Shown: positions 9,945 to 21,899 of the stretch, in pieces
Position numbering within the stretch: the stretch's first letter is position 1
Layout of the letters: each line of letters begins with the position of its first letter
Source of the DNA: Buxus sempervirens
Taxonomy: Eukaryota; Streptophyta; Magnoliopsida; Buxales; Buxaceae
DNA length: 64,000 nt
Direction of reading: 5' to 3'
Assembly: GCA_947561395.2 (NCBI GenBank)
Contig: OX387183.1
Coordinates: 33,530,853-33,594,852 of the forward strand
Made by a program: the position numbers and the translations under genes
The notes under the pieces: model-generated
What the model saw: the letters and a program-made list of their open reading frames with translations, nothing else
The model's database searches: none
Told to the model about the DNA's origin: nothing

Positions 9945-12588
9945 TGTAACGCCTCGAACCCCAAAGACGCTCTCACGTGAAACAGCTGAAAAAATAAGAT
10001 AATGAAGTAGGGTGAGATACAACTATCTCAATAGGTAACACATGCATGCTAGAAATAGTTTATATATAAAAGTAATCATTCATGCACGATAAAATAATCG
10101 GGTAGTCACGGTCGATAATAAGAACGATTAATCACCATATGAAATCAACATCTAATCTGTGTTTGGAATAAAGAGAGTTTATTATGTAACCTTCGTTTCA
10201 ATTAGAAAGGCAATGTAATATAAATCAACTCTTCTTATTAATTCATGGCTCATTTATATTCTATTTTAAAGTCATTCAAATCAAATCATACCTAAACCGT
10301 TTAATCAAACTCTTCTTATTCAAATGTAGATCATGTCATTCATAATTAATAGTAAATCTCAATCTGATAACAACATTCTCCCATGTAGGATGCAATCATG
10401 TAGTAATCACATCTACCATACATGAGGTCTCTCCCGCAGGAGTCATCATATCTCACCCGCAGGTGGTCACATCTCATCCGCAGGTGGTCACATATATCTC
10501 CCTTGTGGGATGCAATCACATCGTGATTACATCTCCCCCACAAGAGGTCACATCTCTCCCGCAGGAGGTCACATATCTCTCCTGTGGGATGCAACCCAAC
10601 CAGGATCACATCTCCCCCAACAGGAGGTCTCATCTCTCCCGCAGGAGGTCACATATCTCCCCTGTGGGATGCAATCCAACCAGGATCACATCTCCCCCAA
10701 CAGGAGGTCTCATCTCACCCGCAGGTGGTCACATATCTCCCCTGTGAGATACAATCCAATCAGGATCACATCTCCCCCAACAGGAGGTCTCATCTCTTCC
10801 GCAAGAGGTCACATATCTCCCCTGTGGGATGCAATCCAATCAGGATCACATCTCCCCCAACAGGAGGTCTCTCCTGCAGGAGTTACACATCTCACCCGCA
10901 GGTGGTCTCATATCTCATCCGCAGATGGTACAATCTCTTATAGCCATCATGGCATTCAGTCCACAGTCCAATTATATTTTCAGAAGGAAATTATCTATAT
11001 AGAATCCTTGTAATCATTTCAAGTGAATTTGATCCTCTTTAAACTCCAAATTATACTAAATCATAGAACAAGGTGGTTAAATATCTAATATGAACTTTTT
11101 AGTGTAATTGGCCTTCAGAGATACCTTAAAAATAATCTTAGAGAAGTGTTACAAGGGGTGGAAATCCAAGTAACCTATTTTATAATGATTTGGGACTAAG
11201 AATGTCATAAAGTTCTCAAAATACATTTTGGATGAGTGGAATAGTCTTAGGATCCTTAATAAGGTCACCATACCAAAAATCAATCGATTCCAAGACAAAA
11301 AAGTTTTGGACCCCAAAAATATTCTAAGTCTGGTTAAAAACGTTGACTTTTGGGTATATAATTTTTCTAGACCAATCTACAAGGAGTTTCGGGCTCAACT
11401 TTTGGTTGTAGTCTATTGAAGGGTAAAAACATCTCCTTGAATTTTATGGACTTCTGAATCACTCATCTGGGTATCAAACCCAAAACAGGCTTTCTGATAA
11501 AAACCGGGAAAACTGGAAATTTAGGCATGAACTGGAAAGTTGACTTTTTATTGGCTCGGAATTGGACCTTGGAAGTATTTTTATTGGTTCCAAATGGGGG
11601 GTAAAACCTTATTTACATGTAAAGACTTAAGTAAATGGAGCAATAAAGACTTAAGTAAATTGAGCAATAAATACACAGGACATTTACTTAAATGTCTTTC
11701 ATGTAACAAGGGTGTTGTGTAGGAGGCTCAGGTTATTTGGCAAAGGGTTGTAGAAGAAAAGGGGATGAAAAACTGTCAAAATTGCATTTTTTTGCTAGAG
11801 CGCCTAGGATCGTTCAAGATCGCCTAGGCGGTCAAAGGTCAGCGGTAGTTAGTTTTTGGTCGCTGACGATAAGTCTTCAAGCGATCTTTGGCGGTCTCAA
11901 ATTTTACACTAGCGCTGAGGATTGTCGAGCGCAGAGAGGTTGGCGGTCTCCCAAAAACGAACATACAATGTTTAAAAATCCGATTTTTCATGTCGAAGAT
12001 GATTCTAATATAATTATATGATTGATATCAAGCTAAATATATGTATATACACTACTAAAACATGCAATACAATCGATTAACCTCTAGAACACAAAACGGA
12101 ACGAAAATCGGTGCTACCTACCTCTATTCGTGCGTTCTTCTTCTTCCTCCTCTAAACCAGCAGTGATCACACTCTTCACGGTTGCAAGACAGTCTCCAAA
12201 AGATGAAAACCCAAGGTAGATTCACTTTCCCTTCTTCTTCTTCTTCTTCTTTGGTCGTTCTTACCGTCGCTCTCCATTGTGCGGCTAACAAATACAAGCA
12301 AGTCTTCCCAACGTATTCCTTTAGGTTATTTTAATGTATTTATATACCTACAATTCCATGCAACGCATGTGTATCAAACTCCACACATTGCCCAATCAAA
12401 ATACATTAGCTTTAAAATATTAATCTTACCGCGATAACTTGCGATCAGACGCTCCGATCTGCACCAAACTCCTTATCTCCACTAATAACGATATTCTCTA
12501 CAATAATAAATTATTTCCATCCATAATAATCCTCAAGAATATTAATTATTATTTTATTTTAATATTTGGGAAAATTCAAGGTTTTACA
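9945..12588 (-). mobile_element. S1: complete S-type solo LTR
   Basis: The plus-strand ends are TGTAACGCC at 9945 and GGTTTTACA at 12588. CAAGG flanks both (9940-9944, 12589-12593) as a perfect target duplication. The length is 2644 bp. On the sense (minus) strand a donor-like AG|GTAGGTAGCAC lies at about 12110-12122 and an acceptor TTTTTTCAG near 9977. The exon after the acceptor is mostly deleted, leaving only about 40 bp before the LTR end. A CpG-rich palindromic block is at 11800-11960 and an 80-bp minisatellite at 10420-10930. Part of 11500-11720 is similar, in reverse, to S7 at 33960-34150. Confidence 0.9.
10420..10930. repeat. Minisatellite, 80-bp unit, in S1
   Basis: The word CAGGATCACATCTCCCCCAA recurs at 10601, 10681, 10761 and 10841, an exact 80-bp period. 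Degenerate half-units (CCCGCAGGAGGTCACAT) extend the array on both sides. Because 80 is not a multiple of 3, all three frames are open across it; the overlapping repeat ORFs are a by-product. Confidence 0.95.
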
Positions 12589-15500
12589 CAAGGAGGAGGT
12601 TAGCTGCTGTTGGTGGCTAGATGAAGGAGTTCCAGCCCCATCTTTTGCCTCAAGGGGGTTCAACACAGCACATCTGGGTTTTCTAACTCCAAGGTAATGT
12701 TCTCCATAAAACTTTGTTCAACATAAATCAAAATAGGCTCATTCCAAGCATGTTAGGGTGTTCTTCATCTCTAGCATATTTCCCATTTCATTCTTAGCAT
12801 GTTGATGCCTTCTCCCTTTACTTGTGTTCCTCATTTTGGCATGAGAAAACTCCCATGGTAAGGGGAGCATGCTTTCGGTTTTAGGAGAGGGAGTGTTACA
12901 TTTCGAGCATGGTGTAATGGCCTCTTGATATGTTAATTTTGTTATGGGATGTCTCATTCAAAAGGGGGAGCATGTTTCCCCATGGTTGTCCTCTAATGTA
13001 CCCCCGATGTAACCCTTTATCCCTTCTCTAGATGGTTGTTCGGATTGAATGGATGGTTTATGTTTATGTGTTATAGCTGCTGTTTTGGGGGTGCATGCCA
13101 TTTTCCATCATCCACAAGCACTTAGAGCACGCATACGAGTAAAGGCCCACATTTATACATGATCAAACAGTAGAACCACATGAGCGTATCTTTCTCTGTT
13201 TTTTTTTTTTTTTTTTTGTGTATTTCTAGCATGATCTATCTTATTCATTCTCTTCTTTTTCACTGCTGTCTTGCATATGTAAAATCAGTCTTACCTTCTT
13301 CTTTTTTTTATGCATTTCGTATGCATGCTCGCACTTTCATTCATTAGAGGCATGATTAATGCATACTTTGGTCATTCTCTTATCTAGTTTCCCACATGGG
13401 CATAAGCATATTTCTAGCTCATAAGCATAGAAAATTCTCATACATGCATATTGGTATTGAAGCTCGATCATTGGATTCTCTTGGTTGGTTCCTATTAATG
13501 CATGCTAGTTGCTGATTTTTAGGATGGTAGAGACCAAAACAGGGACACTTAGGTCCCTGTTTCCTTGCTGAATTTAGTTCAAAGAAGGAGAGGGCAAACC
13601 CTCCGCCTTCTCCTGTTCTTTAGGCTTTCCTTGAAAAGAAGCCCATTCTTCTTCATTTGAACCACTGTGGGCCCACATAGGGGCCCACAGATCTTCGAGA
13701 ATACCCTAAGAAGCTCAGGAATCTGGGCTTGCTGCAAAAATCCATGAAAAGGCCTTCACCAAGTTGATCCGACAACTCAGGTTGGATCAGCAGAGTAGAA
13801 TTTGTAGCCGACCAGGGTTGTTGGCTACACTGGCTTTTGTGTGTAGCCGACATCCAAGGTCGGCTACACTATTAATATTCCCATTTCCTCATTTCTTTGC
13901 TTTGTGTAACATTCTTTACTCTCTTAATCAAACCGAATGAACCAGTAGGGTTTCGGGCGACCCGGAAACCCAAAATGGGATTGAGACCATTCCGGTCCAA
14001 TTTGGTACTTGTTGGGCCTTCCAACGGGGCCTACCGAGCTCGACCAACTCACCAGGATGTAAATAAGCAAACCAAGTTAATCGAGTGGGCCAGACCATCC
14101 GAGGCCCACCAAAGCCCAATCTTGAAGCATGACGGCTTAGCTTAGGTTGTGGTTTGGCCGAGACTGGGGGCAGGGCCTACGGGCCCGCCAAGCCCATTAA
14201 CCCAATCTGAAGGGTCAAAACCTAATTCCCTAGGTAACAGGCCCCAAACCCGTGCCTAGCCCATTTTGGCAAAGATTAACCAAAGATAAACTCAAAATCA
14301 CTTGGTCACCATTTGTATAGCCCACCTAAGCGCCCGCCAACTAGTCTAGGCTCACTTTTGTATGCAAATTACCTTAATTTCCAACTTGTACTCTAAAATA
14401 AAAATCAATGCACTGAGCCAAAGCCCAAAGGGCCTCTCAGGTTTAAATGGAGGCTCGCCAAGGGGTATGTGGGCCACACTTGGCCCACCAAGGAATCCGC
14501 GGGCCTTCCAACGGAGCCTGCCCAATCAAACTTACATCATCTTAAGCTAAAAAGATAAAATCAAGCAAATGGGGGACCCACACCACTTTGGCGGTCCCTG
14601 CCAGACTCAATGAAAAGTGCATGTTGGAATAGGAATCGGGTGAGTAGATAGACCAAAAATTGACTCAAACCAGGAACCTATGGGACTCGTCATCCGACGG
14701 AGTGGACTGGGGTGTCTACGGACTTCCCCAGACCGCAATCGAGACATTTCTAAGAATCTCAAGCCGCAAATCAACCTACTAGCTAAACTTAGGAACCCAG
14801 GTGTCTACCTACACCCCATCAGGCAGTGGTGACTCCAAATTACCTTTTTACCCATCCGGAGGCACGCACGAATCACATGCGCCCCGCCATGTGCAATTTT
14901 GCATGCGCACATTATGCTATTTTTGTCTATAAAAGTTGAAATTCAGCTCATTTGCAGGGGTTCAGTGATTTTTCTCTATTCTCAGCCCTCTCTCACATAC
15001 TTCCCTCTCTCTCTACCTTCTCTAAGCCTTCTAATCCTTCCCGAACACCTCCAAATCACCTCTAATACCTCTCTTCTTCCACTTTAACCAAGAGGGAAGC
15101 CAAGGAGAATACTTGGGAGCTGAAGAGAAGTGCTCTTGCTATTGTCCCAACTTCAAGGAGCATCCATACACCCCCAAAGAGGGTTCTTAATCCCAAGGTG
15201 AGCCCCCCATACTTTTTATGTAACATATGTGAGATTCCTTGTGATATGAGCATGTTTTGGTTGACTTAGTTGTTTCCTTGTCCATTTTGCTCCACCATAT
15301 CTCTTCACTTCTCTTTACTCTCTTCCCTAAAGAAGAAGTCCCATGGTAAGGGGGAAATGGATCAACAAAGTAAGGGAGGATGAGGGATTATGTTAGTATC
15401 ACCTAAAGACTCATTCTAATGCTTCTTTTCAATGTTTTTTTTATTGGATGAAGGGAGAGCATGTTCTCCTTCCCCCTTCTTCATGTCCAATGTACCCCTT

Positions 15501-15723
15501 AAATTGCCAAGTTCCTTTTTTTTACTTGCTTTCAAGTTATCTCTAAGCATGCTTTTGTCACTGTTCCATCATGTAATGTGGTTGTGTAAATTTTTAGATT
15601 TGCATGCATACAAGTAGTGCACTTCACAAGCACCATCACCATGATCCCATGCTTACTTTTTTTGTTTTGGGTTGTTTTGTATGATCCTCCCATGTACCCA
15701 ATGAATAGTGCATATGTATTATA

Positions 15724-18183
15724 TGTAAGACCCCAAATTTTTTAGAATTTTTAATTAAATAAATATCTAAATAATTAAATGTGATCCTTTTTAAAATCTA
15801 AGAATGAATTTATATAGGTAACCACATGGATGGAGGAGATCCGGATTATGAAGTAGATCCAACCGTTGGATCATGAAATATTGGGGTGAGTATAGTTTCC
15901 AGAGTTATTTAAAGTCTTCTTGGTTAGTTTTATGGTAGCTGGTAGAGATGAGATACATGGGATGACTCATATAAAAATAGGGTTTCTCTCACTTAAGGAA
16001 TCGTACACCCAGTCGTATACTCTCGTTTTGTCTCTAGCGGCTGAAGAAGGAGAAGAGAACCTGTGGAGTTTTGCTGGACTTGGAGAGTTCCGTATGCCAA
16101 AGGAGCTCTGTTTTGCTGAAAGGGGAGAGGTCAAATCCTAAGCTAAGGAGACAGAAGAGGAAGAAGGAAAGACAACATTCTCTCGAGCGAACAAGAGGTA
16201 GGTAGCACATCGATTTATCGTTAGATGTTATTTATTGAGGTTTTGATCAAATAGCATGTTTTGGAGTGTCATATATATAATTTTGGATGTTATTAGAGAT
16301 GATTATAATGTATAGAATAGGTTTTATCGCCCAAAACACATGTTTTGAGTTTTTTTGAAATAGCTGTTGTTTGACGAGTTCTCGATATGATCGCTTGAGC
16401 AATCCTGTTAAGTGTCTCGCCTGTAATTCTATTAGATCAATTGCTCAACACATCGCTGAAGCAATGGGGGTTGAGCGCCAAGTCAAAACTTATGAAATAG
16501 TTAGGTCGCCCAATATGATCACTTGAGCGCTCGTATTGTTTTCTGATCTAGACTTTAATACAAGATCGCCCAATCACATAGCTCAAGCGTGTGGGTTGAG
16601 CGATCAACATAGGATTCTAAGTTTCTGAATTTTGAGGAAAATGTCTTATTAAAATGATTTCTAAAGATATTAAACCTATATACCAACAAATATTAGGTGT
16701 TTACAAACTGTTCTCACTAACCGTTTGATTATAAATTATTTAATAAAGAATTTGGGTACATTCTACTAAAGTATGTCCTATTTTGGTTATAAATTGATTT
16801 TTGGATTTCCAAACTTGATTTGAGATGAATCTTAATCCGTGTAAGTATATTTTTATAGTGTTTTGATTATTGGGATTTCTTAAAAAACTTCAAACCAGAT
16901 TTGAGTATGTTGAGTTACTTCTTGGATAGTGTATAAGCTTTAGAAAACCCTATATGCCACTAGGAACTATTTCTGATTTTGCATTAATAATGAGTTAGTA
17001 ATAGCTATTGGTCTCTAGTGGGCATAGATGCATATGGATCCAAAGGGTTAAGCTAGAGAGTGAAGAGGTCTTTATTTGGTTGGTTACTACGAGTTTGCAT
17101 TCGCGCTTCCTTTGCAAGTTAGTTTGAATTGGGGGATCTTCATATACAATATGGTTTCATTTCAGATATCAGTTGCTGGTGAGGTGCCTTATACGTGTTG
17201 ATTAGCAGCCATCTCTACGTTTAGATTTAGTGGCTGCATGCTTGGGTGGTATATACCGAACTCTGTATTTTAGATATCGTTGTTGGTACATGAGTTTCTT
17301 GCGCAATAAATCGATGTCTAGGCCCCATATTTTAGATTCCAATTGATGGTATGAGGGTTATGATTATTAGCTTCGCTCGTAAGTCGCATGGTAGCGTAGT
17401 GAACAGTGAGTGTCTTTTCAAAGGCCTACTTTTCTTCATGAGTCCTATAATATTCTGTGATGGTTGAATTTTGGGTATGGTTTATGTATTTTGGGATATA
17501 CGGTTGACATTTTATATACATTGGTTGATTCGACTCATGTGTTGAGAATTACAATAATGGGATAGTTGCTGTGATTATGATGGCCAACAATATCCTCAGA
17601 TCAAAGACAGTTCTTACTTGGTAAATTGCTTTTAATTGCTTACTGATATATTGTCGTGATTGTATCGTGATTACTTGTTTACTTTATCGAGCATGTAAGC
17701 ATGATTATTTTTATATATAAACTGTTTATTCATGCATAGTGTTACCCATTGAGATATTCGTATCTCATCCATGTTTTGTTTTGTTTTGTTTTTCAACTGA
17801 TCTACGCGAGGGCGACTTGGGGGTTGGTACTCAGGGAGAGATTGTTGATTTTCACCCCATGATTATTATTATCTCAAGTAGACTTTTCTTGGAGCTTGTT
17901 ACAGATGATACTTTTATTTGTTACTATATATTTTGGATGATTATGAGAGTGAGGGTGATAGAACCCATTTTTACCAGACTTATGATTTATTTTTTATGTG
18001 ATGGTTTGGATGATACATTTATCTATGCTTATTGGTTATGTTGATAATTATCTTCCCCACTTTGATATTAATTAGTATTTATTATGAATTTAATGTATGG
18101 TATTTAGTTTGCTTTGGGTCCAGTGGCACTTCGGATTTGGGTTTGGTGCTCATTTTGCATAGACTTGGGTTCGGGGCGATATA
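15724..18183 (+). mobile_element. S2: S-type LTR inserted in T5
   Basis: It starts TGTAAGACCCC at 15724 and ends near 18183 in GGGGCGATATA, a degraded GGGGCGTTACA. The flanks TTATA and TGATA agree at 4 of 5 positions. A donor-like GAG|GTAGGTAGC is at about 16196-16205. The acceptor is mutated (TTTTTCAA, about 17789-17796) and the peptide exon is frameshifted. A CpG block lies at 16375-16610. S10 at 56844 is a close copy in the same site of the duplicate locus. What follows 18183 is Copia, not T5, so the right junction is not a simple insertion. Confidence 0.75.
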
Positions 18184-19132
18184 TGATACACCTAGCAAGC
18201 ACTCTGATATCAATGAACTTTAGGAAATGATTTAGTATGAAAAACATAACAAATCTTATGATTTTATATATGGTTCATTGATTGTTAAAAAGAATGAGTA
18301 TCAAAAATTTTAACATACCTAATTTTCCATGGAGCATATTCCTAGTGATTTCCCGAGTCTTTCAAATTTTTGCTAATCTAAAGGTTTAGTGAAGATATCA
18401 TCACCAGCATGACTCATAAGATTAGACTTTCTTACCCAAAATTTTCTTACTTTAGGTATAAACCTATAAGACATATGTTACCTACATAATTCTTAGGTTT
18501 AGGTGCACTCCCTTGAGATTTAGATGGAAAAAATGAAGGGTTTTTGGTCTTATTTAAATTCTAAATTTCATGTCCTAAAAGTTTAGTTTCTTTCATGAGA
18601 GCTTGGAACCTATTAAACAAGAGGAAATTTGACTTTGGTTTAGTCTAAAATTTTTTCTTGTCAACATACTCCTTGGGAAACTCATGCAGGATGTGGCATT
18701 TAGGCCTTATATGCCCTTTTCTCCCACAATGGTGACATATAAGGATGAACGTAGAAGAGTTGAACTCACATTTCCTTCTAGAGTCATGCTTATTTTCAGA
18801 AAATTGAATTTTAATCTAAGAAGAAGGTGAGGATCTTTTATCTAATGGAGCTTTAGATTTTGGTTGGACTTATGAAGAGCTTGCTTCTTTTGAAGGTGTC
18901 TTCTTTAATATCTTCTCTTTTCCTTTGAATGCTTTGTTCAGTGAATTTTCAGCAACAAATCCCAATCCACTATGATCTTTATCTCTTCTTTGACTCTCCA
19001 ACATTTCACCTAGTGCCTTTGATCTTGCAGAAAATTTAGAGAAAGACAATTTAGACAATCTAATTTCGTTTTCCAAGAAGGAAACTTTACCTTTTAAGTC
19101 AGCTATCACTGCAGATTCTTTCTTGCGCTTGA
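18184..19132 (-). pseudogene. Decayed Copia element: gag C-terminus fused to the polyprotein tail
   Basis: Read on the minus strand, 19132 to about 18850 is gag coiled-coil sequence (ADLKGKVSFLENEIRLSKL). Near 18693-18740 is a zinc knuckle, CHHCGRKGHIRPKC, followed by LHEFPKEYVD, homologous to the second knuckle of the Copia gag at 63629. After FWVRKSNLMSH (about 18445) the frame passes into DDIFTKPLD and QKFE..GKSLGICS, the signature of the extreme C-terminus of a Copia RNase H. Protease, integrase and most of the reverse transcriptase are therefore missing, with the join at about 18403-18425. It is non-autonomous. The 3' LTR was not found. Confidence 0.7.
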
Positions 19133-21306
19133 TGTAACGACCCGAACCTGGGTCAGTGCAAACCGGCACCCGACCCGAACCCGGTTCGCTACTGTAACAA
19201 CCCGAATTTAGTTCAACAACCAAATCCGAGGTGTTACTGGCCCATATCAAATACATCATCAATAATATACCAGACCAAATAATTAAAATCCATTCATTTT
19301 ATTATACTATCAGAGTTGCGGAAACAAGTATGTGCGGAAGTGTAGTTTAAAATCCTCAAATAAACATATAGTTTGACCATCAATCATTAATATCAAAGTC
19401 TGGTAAAATAAACTGGTTACTATCTTTCTCTCATCTCTCTAATACATCAAAATGAAATAAAAGTAGGGTGAGATACGAATATCCCAGTAGGTAACACATG
19501 CATGATTAAACAGTTCATATAAGTAAAGTAACAGTTCATGCACGATTAAGCAATATCGACTAATCAGGCTCGCATAATCATTCATATCATTCATGAATAC
19601 AAAACAGTTTGATAAATAGTTATAGAAATGAATTTCAGCAAGTTTTAATATAAGAAACCAATATCAAGATCAAAAATATGATTCACACTTTGCTAGGATG
19701 CACTAAGCAGTAACATCCGATCAATATCTCAATCACATGCCTCCAGCATGTATTCAATAATAATATCAAGTGTTATGATTTCAGTGTCATTGTAGGACTC
19801 ACAAAGATAGATAAACCTTTTCAGATGATTCTCAACCAATTGCTATACCACCGTGCGACTTAAGAGCAATGCTACTAATGATACTCAAGTCCCATGCAGC
19901 GCAGCTTAGACAAAAGCCGTAGAGTTGGCATGTACCACCAGCATGCAGCACCAGAATCAATACATGGAGGTAGTCACTTATCCATATGTACAGGGAATCA
20001 CCAGCGGCTCACCGGGGTGTCCCTCCAGACATAGGACCTTCCCAGACAAACTAACTTGCAAAGGAAGCGCATCCCATATAGGAGTAACTCAACCCAAATG
20101 ACATATCCCTCAGCTATCTAGCTACAATTATGGATCCATAACCAGCTATGCCCACTAGACTCCAAAATTCCCTAAAATATAATATTTCTATAAGGGTTGG
20201 TGCCTAGCGGCATATAATGGTTAAATCTGTCAATTACTTCAATATTCGGTCATCTGAGTTCTGATTTCTCTTTATACAGTTTTCTGGTTTATAGTGTCAT
20301 TTAGAAGATGTTCTAGTAGTGAAATACAAGTTAGGTTTTCCAAAAATTAGGTTTCTCCATTTCTTTCAAAGTTTGGCAACTAATGTCCTAAATACCTTCC
20401 TAATTTATTTTTCTGTAAAACAAGGAATTAGATAATGTATTTTGGTCTTAAAACATCTTATTTAATCATTAAAATTGTCTAAAAATAGTTTGAAATTGAA
20501 TCAGGGTGTAAAATTATGAAAATCTGCAAAATCTGAACAGAGCGCCTAGGATCGCCCCAGCGGTGTGTGGTCGGCGGTAGTTCAAAATCGAACGCCGATG
20601 ATACGTCTTCAAGCGGTCTACGGCGGTCTGAAATTTATAACGAGCGCCTAAGATCGCCGACGATTGCCGAGCACAGTCGAGGTCGGCGGTCGTTCGAAAA
20701 CGATCAGAATCAGTTCCAAAACATGATTTTTCTCGTCTAAACTCATTCTAACATATATATAACATGCTTATCAACATATATACATCATTACATATCATAA
20801 AAACATGCTTTTGTCGATTAATCACATATAAATACAAAAACGAAGGTAAACGGTGTCACCTACCTCTTTCGTGCGTGGTTTCTCTCCTTCTTCTCCAAAC
20901 ACAAGTTCTCACAGACGCAAGGTACTCTCTGGATGATGAAGAACACAAAAACCCAAGCTTTTCTTCTTCCTCTTCTTCTTCTTCTCCTTCGGTTGCTCGT
21001 TAGCTCAAGGCTGTCGCTTGCGGCTATTCAATACGAGCGAGAATACAAAGTATAAATTTAGGTTATTAAACTAATACTTATACTCACTTATCCCATGTAT
21101 CTCACATACACCAAACTCCATACACACGCCCAATCAGAATACATACCTTGATATCTCATGATAGGACGGTTAGATCTGCGTCTAATTCTGGATCTCCACT
21201 AATTAGATCATCCCCTACAATAATAAATTATTTCTATCAATTATAACTCTCACTAATATTATTTATTAATTTAATTTATTATTTAAGGAAAATTCAGGGT
21301 TTTACA
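19133..21306 (-). mobile_element. S3: complete S-type solo LTR in Copia gag
   Basis: It runs from TGTAACGACCCG at 19133 to CAGGGTTTTACA at 21306 (2174 bp). CTTGA is duplicated at 19128-19132 and 21307-21311. A donor-like AG|GTAGGTGACAC is at about 20853-20864 on the minus strand and a CpG block at 20535-20715. The acceptor and peptide exon are absent, which explains why it is the shortest S copy. It interrupts the Copia gag between the first zinc knuckle and the coiled coil. Confidence 0.9.
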
Positions 21307-21899
21307 CTTGAGTTCAGCTTCATGAACTTTAGAGATCAGGTAGGCTTCTCTAACTTGAACTTCCACAAGTATCCTTTCTAATTCCTCTCTTTGTTTCACA
21401 ATATTTCTTTTTCTTTTTCAGAACTCTTTAGTTGGAGGGAAACTCTTTTACTTTTCTTCTGAAGTTTGTGAAATTATTTGTATAGAAGATTATAGGCTTC
21501 CTGAAGATCACAATCATCCTTAGATTCTTCATCTTCATTGTTCTCACTTGGGGACTCAGTACCTGAATTTATGGGAGAGGTTTGAGTTAATAGAGTGATT
21601 GTAAAATCTGTGAAGTTTTCTTGAATTTTGTCATTCTCAAAGTTAGAGGTTTCATTCTCATCACTATCATCCCATGTAGCTTTTAGTACATGACCCCTTT
21701 TAGGCATTTTATTAGAACATTCAGCAGCTACATGTCCAAAGCCTTGACACTCATAACATCGTATTCCTTTCAAATTCTTATTCTTATTTTCTGTATTTGT
21801 TTCAGTGTTCTTCTCAAATATGATTTTCTTGAGCTTCATAGATGAAGTAGATGTTTGCTTCTTTTTGAAGAATCTTTTGAACCTTTTTGCAAGTAGGAC
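21307..21899 (-). pseudogene. Copia gag fragment with zinc knuckle
   Basis: The minus strand reads AKRFKRFFKKKQ (near 21890), then a knuckle CYECQGFGHVAAEC at about 21717-21758 (CX2CX4HX4C intact), an acidic Ser/Asn-rich stretch and DLQEAYNLLYK near 21480. Each block aligns in order with the intact Copia gag at 62700-63120. It is bounded by S3 on the left and S4 on the right, with their target duplications. A one-base frame change is needed between this block and the one at 25182. Confidence 0.8.

Larger units (their letters stand above)
8911..14911 (+). mobile_element. T3: complete T-type solo LTR split by S1
   Basis: TGTAAGCACC at 8911 and CGCACA at 14906-14911 are the ends. TTATG flanks both sides (8906-8910, 14912-14916) as a perfect 5-bp target duplication, and the duplicate locus near 56005-56015 shows the unoccupied site. 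Removing S1 leaves about 3.35 kb. Inside are hairpins at 9500-9745 and 13760-13872, a weak TATA-like CTATAAG near 9757, and TGGTGACTCC near 14827. No protein-coding frame is supported. Confidence 0.88.
8276..15723 (+). mobile_element. T5: T-type LTR, 5' part, interrupted by T3
   Basis: It starts TGTAAGCACC at 8276, directly after ACTGT. It is interrupted at 8911-14911 by T3 and resumes at 14917. A TATAAAAG box lies at 14928-14935, followed by a pyrimidine-rich leader. S2 begins at 15724 inside it. The same element with the same internal S insertion is found at 49292-56843 (T6). No coding frame is supported; the small ORFs in 14899-15617 are leader sequence. The 3' part of T5 was not found to the right of S2. 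Confidence 0.75.

Noticed and set aside
10420-10930. CRISPR-like regular repeats
   Set aside because: Eukaryotic setting, 80-bp head-to-tail units without unique spacers, inside an LTR with a target duplication.
10463-11013. Three overlapping long ORFs rich in Ser, His, Pro and Gly
   Set aside because: They are the three frames of an 80-bp tandem repeat; 80 is not divisible by 3, so all frames stay open together. No codon signature or domain.
15920-16141. First exon coding sequence for the LTR peptide
   Set aside because: I tried to read the leader before the donor in phase with the 3' exon. S2 and S10 differ by single-base indels there and S0 has stops, so the leader does not look coding.
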